8,304 nt of DNA, from NCBI GenBank assembly GCA_023393265.1, contig JAEWME010000301.1, forward strand, positions 1-8,304, read 5' to 3'. Positions 6,276 to 8,304 of this stretch are shown here, in pieces. This DNA is from Bacteroidota bacterium (lineage in GTDB: Bacteria > Bacteroidota > Bacteroidia > Bacteroidales > Prolixibacteraceae). Each line of letters starts with the position of its first letter. Within the stretch, counting starts at the first letter, position 1. The notes under the pieces are model-generated. The model ran no database searches. It worked only from the letters and a program-made list of their open reading frames with translations, and was not told where the DNA came from. A program made the position numbers and the translations under genes.

Positions 6276-6372
6276 AAATGCGGAGATTAACAGGCATAAT
6301 CTGAGCATATTTTGCGGTGAAAATTTCATTTGCGGTGAATAAGCCTTATATTTATCGCATAAAATGCGGAGA
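6276..6372 (+). promoter_or_regulatory. Direct repeats upstream of the Fic gene
   Basis: Two 11-bp direct repeats occur between cassette start and gene. TTTGCGGTGAA is found at 6311-6321 and 6329-6339 (18-bp period). AAATGCGGAGA is found at 6276-6286 and 6362-6372, the second copy covering the start codon. TATATTTA (6348-6355) could be a degenerate -7 box. The Fic protein ends in a winged-helix-like domain, so autoregulation at these repeats is conceivable, but nothing proves it. Confidence 0.35.
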
Positions 6373-7473
6373 ATGGAAATTTATTTACACAAAAGAGAGA
6401 ACTGGACTGATTTCGCTTGGGACAACAAGAAAGTGATGATAAAACTTGGTGAAGCTAGAAATCAACAAGGCAGGCTTCTCGGGAAAATGGAATCACTTGG
6501 ATTTGACTTACAAAATGAAGCAGTCTTAAATACACTGACATTAGACGTAATTAAATCATCTGAAATTGAAGGAGAATTTCTTGAAGTAGAACAGGTTCGT
6601 TCCACAATTGCAAGACGGTTAGGAATTGATATTGCTGGTTCAGTGGAATCAGAACGTTATGTTGAAGGAGTAGTTGAAATGATGCTTGACGCTACGCAAC
6701 GGTATAATTTACCTCTGACAAAAGATAGATTATTTGGCTGGCATGCCGCTTTGTTTCCATCAGGATGGAGTAATCTTTATAAAATTACCGTTGCTGATTG
6801 GCGAAAAGACGCAACTGGTCCAATGCAGATTGTATCTGGTCCAATGGGAAAAGAAAGAGTTCACTATCAAGCACCTGCTTCCGATAGAATTGAATTTGAA
6901 ATGGGAAAGTTTTTATACTGGCTTGAAAACGAACACGAAATAGATTTGGTTCTTAAAGCTGCAATTGCTCATTTGTGGTTTGTATCTATTCATCCTTTTG
7001 ACGATGGCAATGGACGTATAACAAGAGCAATCACCGATATGATATTAGCCCGTTCGGATAAAAGTGTCAGGAGATTTTATAGTATGTCTGCTCAAATCAG
7101 AGTTGAAAGAAAAGACTATTATGAAAAACTTGAAAAAGCTCAAAAAGGAAACTCGGATATTACAGAATGGGTATTATGGTTTTTGCAGTGTTTAATAAAT
7201 GCAATTGACTCTACAGAAGAAACTTTATCGAAAATACTTCATAAAGCGGAATTTTGGAAGTTACATTCTAAAACGATTTTTAATGAGAGACAGCAAAAAA
7301 TAATTAATCGATTACTTGATGGATTTGATGGCAAATTAACGACCTCAAAATGGGGGAAAATAAATAAATGCTCTCAAGACACTGCTCTTCGAGATATTCA
7401 GGATTTAATCAAGAAAAATATCTTACAGAAAGAATCAAGCGGTGGACGAAGTACAAATTATGAATTAAAATAA
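6364..7473 (+). CDS. Fic family protein, autoinhibited class II type
   Basis: Fic enzymes usually transfer AMP from ATP to a hydroxyl side chain of a target protein. The catalytic motif HPFDDGNGR is complete (210-218: His210, Asp213, Asn216, Arg218), followed by Arg221 at the expected place. The N-terminal segment resembles the DUF4172/Fic-N type. It contains SSEIEG (65-70), which fits the inhibitory (S/T)xxxE(G/N) helix with Glu69, so the enzyme is probably self-inhibited and needs no separate antitoxin. Residues from about 308 to 369 look like a winged helix-turn-helix. The length of 369 fits such two-domain Fic proteins. The start at 6364 gives MRRMEIYLHKR; Met at 6373 is equally possible, since family members often start just before this tract. 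The gene is clearly AT-richer than ppdK and lies between two attC-like sites, which suggests lateral transfer. The target is unknown. Confidence 0.93.
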   Translation: MRRMEIYLHKRENWTDFAWDNKKVMIKLGEARNQQGRLLGKMESLGFDLQNEAVLNTLTLDVIKSSEIEGEFLEVEQVRSTIARRLGIDIAGSVESERYVEGVVEMMLDATQRYNLPLTKDRLFGWHAALFPSGWSNLYKITVADWRKDATGPMQIVSGPMGKERVHYQAPASDRIEFEMGKFLYWLENEHEIDLVLKAAIAHLWFVSIHPFDDGNGRITRAITDMILARSDKSVRRFYSMSAQIRVERKDYYEKLEKAQKGNSDITEWVLWFLQCLINAIDSTEETLSKILHKAEFWKLHSKTIFNERQQKIINRLLDGFDGKLTTSKWGKINKCSQDTALRDIQDLIKKNILQKESSGGRSTNYELK

Positions 7474-7479
7474 ATGCCA

Positions 7480-7612
7480 GGCGGTAACAAATTGTAATAT
7501 GGCAGGCGGGGGTTTCATCGGTCTGACAAGTCAGACCTCGTGCCCACTCTCCTGCGGGTCTGACACGATTTCTTCCAGAAATCCCGCCCGACCAAATACC
7601 ACCGTTGGCATC
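7480..7612 (+). repeat. attC-like recombination site 2
   Basis: The left box GGCGGTAAC (7480-7488) is followed by AAATTGTAATAT. The site shares with site 1 the arms GGCAGG (7501-7506) and the hairpin GGTCTGAC-AA-GTCAGACC (7520-7537). It has an extra segment with its own hairpin GATTTCT-tcc-AGAAATC (7567-7583), and GGCGGG (7505-7510) can pair with CCCGCC (7583-7588). The right box is GTTGGCATC (7604-7612). Its 133 bp lie within the size range of long attC sites. It serves as the 3' site of the Fic cassette and the boundary of the next cassette. Confidence 0.6.
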
Positions 7613-7640
7613 AAGTTTGAAAACGAAAAATCAGATAAAC

Positions 7641-8243
7641 ATGAAACTAATTGCAATTTTAATTATCAGTATTTTGACTTTATCTGCAAACGGACAGATT
7701 AAAGAATTAAATGGAAAAGTGGATTTCAAATCAAATAAACTCGAAGAAGTAGATGTCAATTCGCCACTCAAAGTAATTAATTTGGATAAAGATAAACCTG
7801 ACAGACAGCCTGCATATTTTATTGATGGGAAACATATTAGTGAGACCGTTATAAGAACAATTAATCCTCAATTGATTGATAGCATTTCTGTCGTTAAAAA
7901 AGAAATTACCATTGAGGGCAAGAAATATTACGGACAGCTATATCTCAAAATGAAAGATAATTACAAGCCCGAAATCATTTCTCTGACTGATTTAAAAACA
8001 AAATATACAGAGCAAAGCAATACTCCTTCGATTTTTATAATTGACGATGAAATTGTTAAAAGTGATTACAATAATTTTTTTGTAGACGAAAAGTATATTC
8101 TCAAAATGGAGATTCAAAACATTGACAATGAGAAAGAAAATTTAAATATTAATGTAATTCGGCTGATTACTAAAACGAAGGAAAACATCAAAAAGGCAAA
8201 TGAAATTAGAATTCGTGGAGTGGACACGGCTTTGTTAAATTAA
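7641..8243 (+). CDS. Exported protein with two TonB-plug-like segments, function unknown
   Basis: This is a 200-residue protein. Residues 1-19 form a signal peptide: MK, a hydrophobic run LIAILIISILTL, and a cleavage site near SANGQ. The mature part would be periplasmic or outer-membrane associated. Residues 58-105 (PAYFIDGKHI ... INPQLIDSISVVKK ... YGQLYLKMK) resemble the 'IDG ... I.SI.VLK ... YG..G.' pattern of TonB-receptor plug domains and related small Bacteroidota proteins. A second, weaker copy occupies 131-180 (IFIIDDEIV ... YILKMEIQNID ... INVIRLITKTK). No barrel follows, so it is not a receptor. I chose ATG 7641, which begins the signal peptide. An in-frame TTG at 7605 would add 12 residues but lies in the recombination-site core. 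I see no clear promoter, so it may depend on read-through. It is AT-rich like the Fic gene. Confidence 0.8.
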   Translation: MKLIAILIISILTLSANGQIKELNGKVDFKSNKLEEVDVNSPLKVINLDKDKPDRQPAYFIDGKHISETVIRTINPQLIDSISVVKKEITIEGKKYYGQLYLKMKDNYKPEIISLTDLKTKYTEQSNTPSIFIIDDEIVKSDYNNFFVDEKYILKMEIQNIDNEKENLNINVIRLITKTKENIKKANEIRIRGVDTALLN

Positions 8244-8251
8244 AAAACACA

Positions 8252-8304
8252 GGTGAGAACAAATGTAGTCGTTGAGCAACGCCTCATTTTTGAGCGGAGT
8301 TCAT
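8252..8304 (+). repeat. Start of a third attC-like site (cut by window edge)
   Basis: Eight bases after the previous stop codon comes GGTGAGAAC-AAATG. This matches the TAAC-AAATT left edges of sites 1 and 2. Its box pairs with the left end of this cassette (GTTGGCATC, 7604-7612) at six of nine positions plus one G·T, clearly weaker than for the Fic cassette. The following CAACGCCTCATTTTTGAGCGG is not homologous to sites 1 and 2. It looks like the first arm of a hairpin whose partner lies beyond the edge. Confidence 0.4.

Larger units (their letters stand above)
6252..7604 (+). mobile_element. Predicted gene cassette carrying a Fic gene
   Basis: If recombination cuts G^TT as in integrons, the cassette runs from TTACCGCC (6252) to G7604. 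Its left end, GTTACCGCC at 6251-6259, is the exact reverse complement of GGCGGTAAC at 7480-7488, seven bases after the Fic stop codon. Pairing continues past a two-base mismatch with GCAT (6262-6265) and ATGC (7474-7477). This is what an integron cassette shows: the two halves of its own attC core lie at opposite ends once it is inserted. It holds one gene in the usual orientation, site after stop. No integrase is in the window. Confidence 0.55.

Noticed and set aside
7605..7640. Upstream TTG start adding 12 residues to the exported protein
   Set aside because: It falls inside the recombination-site core and would bury the signal peptide; ATG 7641 starts directly with MK and a hydrophobic run.

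Overview
The window looks like a chromosomal piece of a Bacteroidota (CFB-group) bacterium. The evidence is the TAnnTTTG-type -7 promoter boxes, the weak Shine-Dalgarno signals at most starts, the AT-rich intergenic DNA, an exported protein with TonB-plug-like motifs, and a 'GCCACnAAGACACAAA' type dispersed repeat. I cannot name a genus.

Left part (1-2183). The N-terminal 340 codons of the disaggregase ClpB run leftward off the edge. Between clpB and the divergent ppdK lie about 1.16 kb without a protein gene. I read this stretch as a tandem cluster of three paralogous small RNA genes, all on the minus strand. Each has its own TAnnTTTG promoter, an identical TTAAC-N15-TTAAC upstream element at fixed spacing, a conserved single-stranded core and a Rho-independent terminator. 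The core is antisense to an 'ATTTCTATGAAAAAA' translation start, so these could be trans-acting regulators of mRNAs that begin Met-Lys-Lys.

Centre (2184-5555). A complete pyruvate, phosphate dikinase gene (ppdK, 907 aa) has all catalytic residues intact. It is followed by 3.5 tandem copies of a composite repeat of about 185 bp. Each copy carries a run of AGTYCGR heptads (4, 4, 3, 2 copies in order), a terminator-like hairpin facing ppdK, and, in the first three copies, a longer imperfect palindrome.

Right part (5556-8304). An AT-rich stretch with a transposase C-terminal relic leads into what looks like an integron-type gene-cassette array without a visible integrase. A Fic-domain protein gene sits between two homologous, heavily palindromic sites. 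The 9 bp at the left end of this cassette (GTTACCGCC) are the exact reverse complement of the 9 bp just after its stop codon (GGCGGTAAC), as the R' and R'' boxes of an attC site would be once the cassette is circularised. The next cassette carries a small exported protein with two TonB-plug-like segments, and a third site begins at the right edge.

The two cassette genes are visibly AT-richer than clpB and ppdK, which suggests they were acquired by transfer. ClpB and PPDK are core housekeeping functions. The sRNA cluster and the cassette array are the parts worth following up.
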